30,881 bases of DNA from Pseudomonadota bacterium (GTDB lineage: Bacteria > Pseudomonadota > Gammaproteobacteria > Pseudomonadales > Pseudomonadaceae). The DNA lies in the NCBI GenBank assembly GCA_023431055.1, contig JAEYXX010000077.1, positions 1 through 30,881 on the forward strand. Reading direction: 5' to 3'. Shown here one piece after another: positions 7,314 to 15,312 of this stretch. The stretch's first letter is position 1. The number at the start of each line of letters is the position of its first letter. The notes under the pieces are model-generated. The model saw nothing but the letters and a program-made list of their open reading frames with translations, was not told where the DNA came from and ran no database searches. The translations under genes and the position numbers were made by a program.

Positions 7314-8156
7314 TCAGCTGTCGAGCAGTTCGATACGGTCGTCGTGGATGCGGATCAGGCCCTGCTTGTAGAGGCCGCCGATGGCCTTCTTGAAGTTGCC
7401 CTTGCTGACCCGGAAATGCTCGGAGATCAGTTCCGGCGGGCTCTTGTCACCCAGCGCCAGCACACCACCCTGCGCCCTCAGGCGTTCGATGATCTGCTCG
7501 GCCAGACCACTGGCAGCCTCGTGACCGATGGGCTGCAGGCTCAGGCTGATCTTGCCGTCGGCACGCAGCTCCTTGATGTAGCCCTTCTCGCGCATGCCGC
7601 TGCGGATGAACTTGAACAGCTCGTTCTTGTGGATCAGGCCCCAATGCTTGCCGTCGATAATGGCCTTGAAGCCCAGGTCGGTGCGCTCGACCACCAGCAG
7701 ATCCACTTCCTGGCCGACCTGATAGTTGGCAGGCACCTTGTCCAGATGACGATCCAGGCGCGCGGTGGCGGTAAGGCGGCGAGTGCGCTTGTCCAGGTAC
7801 AGGTAGACCACGCAGTAGTCACCGATCTGCAACGGGCGCTTCTCTTCGGAATGCGGCAGCAACAGGTCCTTGGGCAGGCCCCAGTCGAAGAACAGGCCGA
7901 CGCGGTTGATATCCACCACCTTGAGGCTGGCGAACTCGCCGAGCTGGATCTTCGGCTTGAGCGTGGTGGCGATCAGCTTGTCTTCGCTGTCGAGATAGAT
8001 GAACACGTTGAGCCAGTCCTCGACCTCGCTCGGCGTGTCCTTGGGGATGTAGCGCTTGGGCAGGAGGATTTCGCCATCGGCACCACCGTCCAGATACAGA
8101 CCGAAGTCGGTGTGCTTGACCACCTGCAAAGAATTCATCCGCCCGATAACGGCCAT
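7314..8156 (-). CDS. cvfB: CvfB-family S1-like RNA-binding protein
   Basis: A 280-aa protein of the CvfB/YitL family: S1-type OB folds followed by a winged-helix C-terminus. Visible are MNSLQVVKHTDFGLYLDG and FASLKVVDINRVGLFFDWG as S1 strands, the pair of RYIP/DLLLPHSE blocks, a third S1-like unit (VDLLVVERTDLGFKAIIDG) and the terminal GNFKKAIGGLYKQGLI helix-turn-helix. S. aureus CvfB binds RNA and affects virulence expression. ATG at 8156 is preceded by GAGGTGG and matches the family start; the longer frame upstream lacks homology. Cytoplasmic. The tRNA gene lies just downstream on the same strand with its own promoter. Confidence 0.88.
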   Translation of the reverse strand: MAVIGRMNSLQVVKHTDFGLYLDGGADGEILLPKRYIPKDTPSEVEDWLNVFIYLDSEDKLIATTLKPKIQLGEFASLKVVDINRVGLFFDWGLPKDLLLPHSEEKRPLQIGDYCVVYLYLDKRTRRLTATARLDRHLDKVPANYQVGQEVDLLVVERTDLGFKAIIDGKHWGLIHKNELFKFIRSGMREKGYIKELRADGKISLSLQPIGHEAASGLAEQIIERLRAQGGVLALGDKSPPELISEHFRVSKGNFKKAIGGLYKQGLIRIHDDRIELLDS

Positions 8157-8395
8157 CGTGTCCACCTCGTCAAAACAGCCGGGCATTCTACCTGAGTTGG
8201 CGTACGACCGGGCTGGCTGCGTGGCGAATCGACGGCCGGTCACCAGGTCGTATAAGTGTCTGGAAAACAAGCGATAAAGTGTCGCGAAAACTCGCCCATG
8301 CGCAGCGTTGTGGTGGGTAACAGGGCGATTACCCGAGCAGAAACAGGCGGATTGAGGCATAATGGCCGGCCGCCCATCTGAAAGAGATCAAGGTC

Positions 8396-8587
8396 ATGGC
8401 CACCCTTCGCGTCAAGTCGTCCGCCAGCAAAGTCAGCAAACCCGCACCTGCCGTGGAAACCCGCGAGTCCATCGAGGCGCAGATCGCTGCCTTCCTGCAG
8501 AGCGGCGGCGAGATCCAGCAGATCGCCAAGGGCGTCAGCGGCCAGACCTACGGCGGCACTCGCCAGATCACCATCAGCAAGAAGTGA
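8396..8587 (+). CDS. Small basic protein with FLxxGGxIxxI motif
   Basis: A 63-aa protein: a Lys/Ser/Ala-rich N-terminus, then one predicted amphipathic helix and the stretch IEAQIAAFLQSGGEIQQIAKG, ending in a basic tail. The FLxxGGxIxxI pattern recalls the C-terminal part of SutA, the RNA-polymerase-binding small protein of P. aeruginosa (FLSRGGKVQEI from memory). That is a motif-level resemblance only; SutA's acidic N-terminus is absent. ATG at 8396 is preceded by AAAGAGATCAAGG, a usable ribosome binding site. It is monocistronic and divergent from the cvfB-like gene. Expected to be a cytoplasmic nucleic-acid or polymerase-associated protein, function unproven. Confidence 0.75.
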   Translation: MATLRVKSSASKVSKPAPAVETRESIEAQIAAFLQSGGEIQQIAKGVSGQTYGGTRQITISKK

Positions 8588-8594
8588 TCGCCTC

Positions 8595-8613
8595 GGGTGC
8601 GCGTCGCGCACCC
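8595..8613. terminator. Hairpin between convergent genes
   Basis: GGGTGCGCG and CGCGCACCC form a perfect inverted repeat around one T, eight bases after the small-protein stop and before the convergent dehydrogenase stop. There is no T-run, so it may be a short repeat element of the GGTGCGC type that doubles as a bidirectional terminator. Confidence 0.5.
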
Positions 8614-8624
8614 TGCCCCCAGCT

Positions 8625-9770
8625 TTATTCGCTCGCCAGCCCCAGGCGCAGCAACTGCCCCTTGGGCGCATCCGTCAGCACGTAGAGATAGCCGTCCGGC
8701 CCCTGCCGTACATCGCGTATCCGTGCCTTCAATGGCTCCAGCAAACGTTCCTCATGCACGATCCGATCGCCATCGAGCTGCAGGCGAATCAGTGCCTGGC
8801 CGGCCAATGCGCCGATGAACAGGTTCTGCTGCCAGGCCGGGAAACGCTCGGCGTCATAGAAAGCCATGCCGCTGATGGCCGGTGACTTTTCCCAGACATG
8901 GTGTGGCGCCTCGGTACCTTCGACCGTTTTGCCCTTGGCTTCGGGGATCGGCAGCATCGAGTAGTTGATGCCGTGAGTCGCCAGCGGCCAGCCATAGTTC
9001 TTGCCGGCTTCCGGAATGTTGATTTCATCACCACCGCGCGGGCCGTGCTCATGGGTCCAGAGGCGACCGCTCCAGGGGTTTAGCGCCGCACCCTGCTGGT
9101 TGCGATGTCCGTAGGACCAGATTTCCTCACGCGCGCCATCGCGGGAAACGAAAGGATTGTCCTCGGGAATGCGCCCGTCCGGGAAGATGCGCACCAGCTT
9201 GCCCTGCAGCTTGTCCAGCTCCTGCGCGGTTGGGCGGTCGTTGTTGTCACCCAGTGCGATGAATAGATGACCGTCACGATCGAACACCAGGCGCGAGCCG
9301 AAGTGCGTGCCGCTGGACAGCTTGGGCTGCTGGCGGAAGATCACCTCGAAGTCTTCCAGTGCCGAAGCATCGGCCGACAGCTTGCCGCGCCCAACCGCCG
9401 TACCCGCGGCGCCGTCGCCCCTCTCGGCGTAGGACAGGTAGACCAGACGGTCCTCGGCGAAATCGGGCGACAGCACCACATCGAGCAAACCACCCTGATT
9501 GACGGCAAAGACCTCCGGCACGCCACGCAACGGCTCGGACAGCTGGCCTTCGGTGCTGACCCGACGCAAAGCGCCGGGACGTTCGGTTACCAGATAACCC
9601 TGGCCATCCGGAAGAAAGGCCACCGCCCAGGGATTGGCCAGGCCTTCGGCGACGGTATGGACCTGTAATGGTCCCAATTCGGAAGATAATTGCCGATCTT
9701 CGGCGAGGCTGTACTGGCAACCGAACAGGGCGACCATAGCGAAGGCGGCGAGCGGTTTCAGGCGCGGCAT
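8625..9770 (-). CDS. PQQ-dependent aldose sugar dehydrogenase, exported
   Basis: A 381-aa protein of the soluble glucose/aldose dehydrogenase family (YliI/Asd-like six-bladed propeller), which oxidises aldoses to lactones with PQQ. Landmarks: GLANPWAVAFLPDG, NQGGLLDVVLSPDF, SSGTHFGSRLVFDRDGHLF with the catalytic-region His, RNQQGAALNP, and HEHGPRGGDEIN followed by GKNYGWP. The N-terminus (MPRLKPLAAFAMVALFGCQYSLAED) is a signal peptide. LFGC could be a lipobox, giving a lipoprotein, or cleavage could follow SLA. ATG at 9770 has GGAGA upstream and replaces a longer non-homologous frame start. It acts in the periplasm. No PQQ synthesis genes are in the window. Confidence 0.9.
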   Translation of the reverse strand: MPRLKPLAAFAMVALFGCQYSLAEDRQLSSELGPLQVHTVAEGLANPWAVAFLPDGQGYLVTERPGALRRVSTEGQLSEPLRGVPEVFAVNQGGLLDVVLSPDFAEDRLVYLSYAERGDGAAGTAVGRGKLSADASALEDFEVIFRQQPKLSSGTHFGSRLVFDRDGHLFIALGDNNDRPTAQELDKLQGKLVRIFPDGRIPEDNPFVSRDGAREEIWSYGHRNQQGAALNPWSGRLWTHEHGPRGGDEINIPEAGKNYGWPLATHGINYSMLPIPEAKGKTVEGTEAPHHVWEKSPAISGMAFYDAERFPAWQQNLFIGALAGQALIRLQLDGDRIVHEERLLEPLKARIRDVRQGPDGYLYVLTDAPKGQLLRLGLASE

Positions 9771-9853
9771 CGTGGCGTCTCCATGCTTCAGACAAGCCGG
9801 CATAGTGCAACAGCCTTCCAGCCGTGGCAGCCCCGCAAAGGTTTCCTCAGGTT

Positions 9854-10582
9854 TCAGTCCGTCAGGTAGCGCTGCTCGATACGCCGGTATTCGCCGCTCT
9901 CCCTGAGCATGCGCAACCCCTCATCGAAACGCCGACGCTGTTCGTCCAGACGAAAGCCGACGCGGTAAGGAGTCGGCGGAAAAATCTCGAACCAGGCCAG
10001 CGGCTGGTGGATGTCGACCTGATCGGCAACCTCGCGGTTGAAGTACTGAATGATCAGCTTGTCAGCCACCACCACGTCAATGCGCCCGCTGTATAAGAGG
10101 CGGTTACGATTGATCTGCAACGCCTCTTCGCGATAACGCGGATTGCCCTTGGCCATACGCTCGAAATCCGGCCCGAGCAGAAAGCGGGCGCGCTGGAAGG
10201 CGCTCACGGAATACCGGCCAAGATCCGCAACACGCTCAATCCGGTAGCCACGCCTGGCCAGCGCGACCGCAGCGTTGTGATAGTGGATGTAAACGTCCGA
10301 GTAAAAAGCCTCCACCCCGCTGCGCTCATGGGTGGTGGTGATGGCGTCGATCTCGCCACGCCGCAGCATCAGGTGCAGGCGCTCCATAGGCGCGTAATAG
10401 GCGGTCAGTTCGAAACCGGCATTGGCCGCGGCACGCGTCACGATCTCGTATTCCAGGCCCCGCGGCTCGCCTTCGAACACATAGGGCGGCTTGTGCGTAC
10501 CGAAGCCGACATGCAGCGCCTGCGCCGCAGCCGTCGCGCTCAGGCACGCCAATGTCAAGCCCAGCCACCATCTGACCATCAT
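9854..10582 (-). CDS. Orphan periplasmic solute-binding protein (SBP_bac_3)
   Basis: A 242-aa family-3 solute-binding protein with a Sec signal peptide (core WWLGLTLACLSATAAAQA). The mature start LHVGFGTHKPPYVFEGEPRGLEYEIV and the later GEIDAITTTHERS, GYRIERVADLG and GRIDVVVADKL blocks are the typical two-lobe pattern. No permease or ATPase gene is adjacent, so it may be an orphan binding protein or part of a signalling input rather than an amino-acid importer. Two consecutive ATGs (10582 and 10579) are possible starts, after a GGGGT stretch. It lies divergent from the MECR-like gene. Ligand unknown. Confidence 0.85.
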   Translation of the reverse strand: MMVRWWLGLTLACLSATAAAQALHVGFGTHKPPYVFEGEPRGLEYEIVTRAAANAGFELTAYYAPMERLHLMLRRGEIDAITTTHERSGVEAFYSDVYIHYHNAAVALARRGYRIERVADLGRYSVSAFQRARFLLGPDFERMAKGNPRYREEALQINRNRLLYSGRIDVVVADKLIIQYFNREVADQVDIHQPLAWFEIFPPTPYRVGFRLDEQRRRFDEGLRMLRESGEYRRIEQRYLTD

Positions 10583-10725
10583 CTACCCCGCTATCGAACC
10601 TGCCTGAGCATAGACGACTGGTCGCCCTCATAACCAGAGTGGATGCCGGCCGATTCATTCCGCTTTGCCCTAACGCGGCTAGACTGGCTGCACGCATTTT
10701 GCGCCCGACTTCAGGAGATCAGACC

Positions 10726-11703
10726 ATGCTCAAAGCCGAATACCAGCATCGCGGCCCGGTGCCACAGGATGTCATCAGCGCGGTGCCCTTGCAGCTGGCG
10801 GAGCCCGCCGCCGGGCAGGTGCGGGTCAAGGTCCTGGCTGCACCGATCAACCCGTCCGACGTGCTGACCCTGACCGGCGCCTACGGCATGCTGCCGCCAC
10901 TGCCCGCGGTCGGTGGCAACGAGGGCGTCGGCAAGGTCGAAGCGCTCGGCGAAGGCGTCAGCAATTTCAAGGTCGGCCAGACTGTGCTGCTACCGGTGGG
11001 CTGCGGTACCTGGGTCACCGCCCTGAATGCGCCGGCGGACAAGCTCATCGCGCTGCCGGACGCCGACCCGCAGCAGTTGGCCATGCTTACCGTCAACCCA
11101 CCGACCGCCTCGCTGCTGCTCAGCGAGTTCGTCGATCTCAAGCCGGGCGACTGGGTGATCCAGAACGCCGCCAACTCGGGCGTGGGTAGCTACCTGATCC
11201 AACTGGCCAAACTGCGCGGCTTCAAGACCATCAACGTGGTGCGCCGCGAATCGGCGGTCGCCGCCGTCGAGGCCGAAGGCGGTGATCTGGTCCTGGTAGA
11301 CGGCCCGGACCTGGCCAAGCGCGTGCGTGCAGCCACTGGCGGCGCGGAAGTGCGTCTGGGCATCGATGCCGTAGGTGGCGCCAGCACCGATCACATCGCC
11401 GCGGCCCTGGCCAACGGCGGTGTGCTGGTGAACTACGGCATGATGAGCGGCCAGCCCTGCCAAGTTTCGCCTGCCTCCTTCGTGTTCCGCGACGTCACCC
11501 TGCGCGGCTTCTGGCTGGCCAAGTGGTTCCAGCAGGCCAGCCAGGCGCAGCAGATGAAGGTGTTCGGCGAATTGGTGCAGTTGATCGCCAGCGGCAAGCT
11601 GAAGACGCGCGTTGCGGCCACCTACGATCTGGCACACATCAAGGATGCCGTGGCGGCAGCCGCCAGCGGCGAGCGCGACGGCAAGATTTTGCTGGTGCCC
11701 TGA
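10726..11703 (+). CDS. MECR/Etr1-like 2-enoyl thioester reductase (MDR family)
   Basis: A 325-aa medium-chain dehydrogenase/reductase without structural zinc cysteines. The match to MECR/Etr1 enoyl-CoA/ACP reductases is close in the active-site region: INPSDV, then GAYG with the likely catalytic Y53, then LPAVGGNEGVG, and the NADPH loop NAANSGVGSYLIQLAK with NVVRRE after it. The reaction would be NADPH reduction of a trans-2-enoyl thioester. In a bacterium it may instead reduce other enones, as quinone oxidoreductase relatives do. ATG at 10726 has AGGAGAT 7 bases upstream; the frame continues upstream without homology. Cytoplasmic, apparently monocistronic. Confidence 0.88.
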   Translation: MLKAEYQHRGPVPQDVISAVPLQLAEPAAGQVRVKVLAAPINPSDVLTLTGAYGMLPPLPAVGGNEGVGKVEALGEGVSNFKVGQTVLLPVGCGTWVTALNAPADKLIALPDADPQQLAMLTVNPPTASLLLSEFVDLKPGDWVIQNAANSGVGSYLIQLAKLRGFKTINVVRRESAVAAVEAEGGDLVLVDGPDLAKRVRAATGGAEVRLGIDAVGGASTDHIAAALANGGVLVNYGMMSGQPCQVSPASFVFRDVTLRGFWLAKWFQQASQAQQMKVFGELVQLIASGKLKTRVAATYDLAHIKDAVAAAASGERDGKILLVP

Positions 11704-12110
11704 TGCTGTGGGTGATTGGTGCGCGCAGCGCACCCTGACTCCGACGTTCAAACGGTGCGCCTACCTCCTGAGGGCGCGCCGTTCACCGGCCCACCGCGAT
11801 GAGGCGGCCCGCTCCTCATGCACAGGAATGCGCATTGCACCCGTTGCATCGGCGCCATGCTCCTCGGCCTGAAACCGGCTGACGAACATCCATGACCTTA
11901 CCCACCGCGCCTGCAGCCACAGCCCTGGTTTGTGCAAGCCGATGTAGGCAGATGCCACCCAACCTGATAGCCGACAGACATGAGGCAGAAGGCTCTATTC
12001 CGTGCTAGAACAATGGAGCTGGTCATCTTTTGACCAATGCCCGACTGACTGGCAAAGTAAGCCTGTAACTCATCGAATTGGACACTCACACCGCCGCGAG
12101 GCGGGGGGAG
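11704..12110. other. 407-bp intergenic region with repeats
   Basis: I find no convincing gene. Near the left end a GGTGCGC/GCGCACC hairpin with GCA loop lies at 11718-11734. A small inverted repeat TGGTCA (12020-12025) and TGACCA (12031-12036) lies about 75 bases upstream of the NbdA-like start and could be an operator or part of its promoter. The rest shows only short frames without coding character. Confidence 0.6.
11718..11734. terminator. Hairpin after MECR-like gene
   Basis: A perfect 7-bp stem GGTGCGC/GCGCACC with a 3-base loop, 14 bases after the reductase stop. It is related to the palindromes at 1686 and 8595. It may terminate transcription, but it lacks a T-tract. Confidence 0.45.
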
Positions 12111-14295
12111 ATGGCTATGGAAGGACTCTCGATCCGCTTTCTTGTGGATATGCCCGAACAGGGGCAGCTTCTCCTCGACTGCCGACACGCCCCCTGGCTG
12201 GTGGCTCTGTCTTACGTCATCGCCAGTGTCGGCAGCCTCAGCACGCTGACCATCGCCCGGCATCTCGACCAGGTGCAAAGACGCGGCATGCGCCTGGTCT
12301 GGGGGCTACTCGGCGGGCTGTGCCTGGCAGGCGCCATCTGGTCCATGCACTTCATCGGCATGCTGGCGTTCCAGGCGCCGGTCGCCATCAGCTACGACCT
12401 CGGCATCACCATCCTCTCGCTACTGGTCGCCCTGGGCGCCGCCCTCCTCGCCCTCTACTGCATGGCCATGCCGCGTCCCGGGCTGGGTCGCCAGTTGCGG
12501 GGCCGTGATCATCGGTCTGGGCATCAGTGCCATGCACTACAGCGGCATGGCGGCGATTCGCTCCGCGGCTCAGGCCTACTACCACGGCGGCCTGTTCACC
12601 CTGTCCATCCTCATCGCCATCAGCGCCAGCTTCGCCGCGCTGCTGCTCAACCGCTACGTCCGCCACGGCTCGCAGAAGCGCCAACGCTGGATGATGGTTT
12701 CCGCGGCGTTGGTGATGGGCGCGGCGATCGCCTCCATGCACTACACCGGCATGGCCGCGCTCAATCTGCTGGTGCCGGACGATACGCCGCTGCAACTGCG
12801 CAGCGCCGACAACAGCGTGCAACTGGTGCTGATCGTCGCTTCCATCACTCTGCTGATTCTAAGCCTGAGCCTGGCGGCGGCCTGGATCGGCAGAAAGCTC
12901 GATGACAAGGAGCGTGACCTGCAACGGGTCAATACCCTGCTGGTACAGCTCGATCAGGCCAAGGCCTCGCTGGAACAGGTAGCGCATTTCGACCCGCTGA
13001 CCGAGCTGCTCAATCGCCGCGGCTTCAACCGGGTATTCGCCGCCACGCTGGAAGAACATGCGGTGACCGGCCGCACCCTGGCGGTGATGTTTCTCGATGT
13101 CGACCACTTCAAGCGCATCAATGACAGCCTTGGTCACGACGCGGGTGACGAACTGCTGCGCGTGGTGGCGCAACGCATTCGCGGCGCACTGCGTGAACGC
13201 GACATCATTGCGCGCTTCGGCGGTGACGAGTTCTGCGTGGTCGCCAGCCTCGACAGCAGCGCGGACCCGCGCGCCCTGGCTGCGCGAATACTGGAGCAGA
13301 TGAAGGAGCCGATCAGCCTGGCCGGACGCAGGATCGTGATGACCAGCAGCGTCGGCATCAGCCTGTTCCCACAGGACGGCAGCAGCGCCGACGAATTGCT
13401 CAAGCACGCCGATCTGGCGCTCTACCAATCCAAGGGCAGCGGGCGCAATGTGGTGCACTTTTTCAACCCGCACCTGAAGCAGAAAGCCTCGTACGAGCTG
13501 CAACTGGAGGAAGACCTGCGTCAAGCTCTGCTGCAGGACAGTGGCCTGCTGCTCTACTACCAGCCGATCATCGATCTGCGCAGCGGCGCATTGAGCAAGC
13601 TCGAAGCCCTGGTGCGCTGGCATCACCCACAGCACGGTCTGCTCACCCCGGAGCGCTACATCGCCATCGCCGAGGCCAACGGTTTCATCGATCAGCTGGA
13701 CAACTGGGTGCTGCGCCGGGCCTGTCTCGACCTGAACACCCTGGAACATATGGGCTATCCGGGGCTGAAGATCGCGGTCAACTGCTCGGCGCTCAATCTG
13801 GCCAATGATCAGTTGCCGGGGCGCATCGAACAGCTGCTCGATGCGACCCGCTGCCCCGCTCACTGCCTGGAGCTGGAGGTCACCGAAAGCGCACTGCTGA
13901 GCAACATCAATCGCGCCATCGGCCTTCTGGAAAACATCCGTGCGCTGGGCCTGAGCCTGTCCATCGACGACTTCGGCACCAGCTATTCATCCCTCGCCTA
14001 TCTACGCCGGTTGCCGCTGGACACGCTGAAGGTGGACCGCTCCTTCATTCAGGGCGTGGCCAATTCCAGTCAGGATCGCGAGATCGTCCACGCCATCATC
14101 GCCATGGCCCACGCCCTGCATCTGAAGGTCGTCGCCGAAGGCGTGGAAACCGCCGAGCAGCTGGCGTTTCTGCAGGAGCGTGACTGCGATCAGGTGCAAG
14201 GCTATCTGTTCAGCAAACCGCTACCGCTGGAAGAAATCCTGGCCCGCTTCCCGCAGCATTACCGGCCGCTGGAACGGCTTGGGGCCAGGTCCTGA
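12111..14295 (+). pseudogene. nbdA: MHYT-GGDEF-EAL cyclic-di-GMP protein (NbdA-like), frameshifted
   Basis: The coding region is split between two frames. From ATG at 12111 (after GGGGGGAG) the first frame reads the start of a seven-helix MHYT sensor with MHFIGM, to about 12500. The second frame resumes with AVIIGLGISAMHYSGM, then MHYTGM, a GGDEF domain (intact GGDEF, RERD inhibition site before it) and an EAL domain (KLEALVRW, DDFGTSYSSL, VVAEGVET). Joined, it would be about 728 aa. MHYT domains are proposed to bind a metal and sense O2, CO or NO. P. aeruginosa NbdA is a NO-linked phosphodiesterase with a degenerate AGDEF; here GGDEF is intact. The neighbouring reductase and ABC genes match the nbdA locus I remember. 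The shift, near 12495-12505, could be a real mutation or a sequencing error. Confidence 0.85.
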
Positions 14296-14352
14296 GCTGT
14301 CTTTGAGCATAAGCTCGCCGCCAAAGCGCCTCCTAAAACAATCGCGCCGCCC

Positions 14353-14519
14353 TGTGGGAGGGGCTTTAGCCGCGACCAGCGGCGTGCCCCGGATGCAATC
14401 CGGGGAAAGCTCGCGCACCTTGTCGTTGCTTGGCCGTTGTCTGAGTCTGATATCTCATCGCGGCTAAAGCCGCTCCTACGAAATCGGTGGGTATCTGTAG
14501 GAGCGGCTTCAGCCGCGAT
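14353..14519. repeat. REP cluster after the nbdA-like gene
   Basis: Three copies of a Pseudomonas REP-type unit. Copy 1 (14353-14377, plus) is a variant with GGGAGGGGCTTTAGCCGCG; copy 2 (14457-14479) is in the opposite orientation; copy 3 (14497-14519, plus) contains GGAGCGGCTTCAGCCGCG. Copies 2 and 3 form a facing pair. Between copies 1 and 2 is another perfect palindrome, CCCCGGAT/ATCCGGGG with a GCA loop at 14387-14405. The cluster fills the gap between the nbdA-like gene and the convergent hyi gene. Confidence 0.85.
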
Positions 14520-14526
14520 CAAACAC

Positions 14527-15312
14527 TCACACTCCAGCCTTGAACCCCGGCAACCAGCCCAGGCTGGCCTGCGTACCCACGTCACCCGGCTTGTACTCGG
14601 CGCCCAGCCAGCCGCTGTAACCGCTGTCACGTAAAGCCCCGAGCAGCGCGGAAAACACCAGCTCGCCCGTACCTGGCGCGCCACGCCCCGGCACGTCGGC
14701 GAACTGCACATGGCCGATGCGCCCCGCCAGCAGGCGCATGCCGGCGGCTACGTCCAGCCCCTGGCGCGCCATATGGTAGAGGTCGTATTGCGCCGCCAGA
14801 TTCGGGTGATCGACCGCACGCAGCAGCTCATCGAGATGCTCCGGCGTGTTGATCAGAAAACCCGGCATGTCGATGGGGTTGATCGCCTCCACCAATACGC
14901 GGATGCCCAAGGTCGCGAAGGCCTCGGCGCTCTTGCGCAGGTTGGCGACCAGGCAATCCAGCGCCTGCTCGCGGCTGACGCCTTCGGCCAGGCGCCCTGG
15001 CAGCACGTTGATGCAGGCCGGGCGCACCATGGCGGCGTAGGTCAATGCCTCCTGCAGCGCAGCGTCGAACTCGGCCTGGCGCGCTGGCACGCTGGCCAGA
15101 CCGGGCCCGCCCGTCATCAGATCGCCCGCTGGCACGTTGATCAGCACCAGCGGCAGGCCGCTGAGCTCCAGCGCTTCTTTCAGGGCGATGGCCGGCAGCT
15201 CGTAGGGAAACTGGATCTCCACGCCATCGAAGCCCGCACGCATTGCCGCCAGCACACGCTCGCGCAGCGGCAGTTCGGTGAACAGCATGGACAGGTTGGC
15301 GGCGATCTTCAT
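14527..15312 (-). CDS. hyi: Hydroxypyruvate isomerase (Hyi family)
   Basis: A 261-aa TIM-barrel isomerase of the AP-endonuclease-2 fold, hydroxypyruvate isomerase type, interconverting hydroxypyruvate and tartronate semialdehyde. The opening KIAANLSMLFTELPLRER and the VEAINPIDMPGF, QYDLYHMARQG, HVQFADVPGR and GWLGAEY blocks are characteristic. E of VEAIN, D of QYDLYH and the last E are the expected metal ligands. I chose ATG at 15312: it overlaps the upstream reductase stop as ATGA, a translational coupling signal. An ATG at 15318 would add two residues. The related OtnI (2-oxotetronate isomerase) cannot be excluded. No gcl or kinase gene is adjacent. Confidence 0.85.
   Translation of the reverse strand: MKIAANLSMLFTELPLRERVLAAMRAGFDGVEIQFPYELPAIALKEALELSGLPLVLINVPAGDLMTGGPGLASVPARQAEFDAALQEALTYAAMVRPACINVLPGRLAEGVSREQALDCLVANLRKSAEAFATLGIRVLVEAINPIDMPGFLINTPEHLDELLRAVDHPNLAAQYDLYHMARQGLDVAAGMRLLAGRIGHVQFADVPGRGAPGTGELVFSALLGALRDSGYSGWLGAEYKPGDVGTQASLGWLPGFKAGV

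Noticed and set aside
11761..11958. 65-aa minus-strand frame in the 407-bp gap
   Set aside because: Trp/Arg-rich composition, no ribosome binding site and no family resemblance; treated as chance.
12406..13863. Minus-strand frames opposite the GGDEF-EAL region
   Set aside because: Opposite strand has clear GGDEF and EAL motifs; these frames have no recognisable content.
14353..14519. CRISPR-like repetition
   Set aside because: Only three units in mixed orientation with unequal spacing; they are REP sequences.
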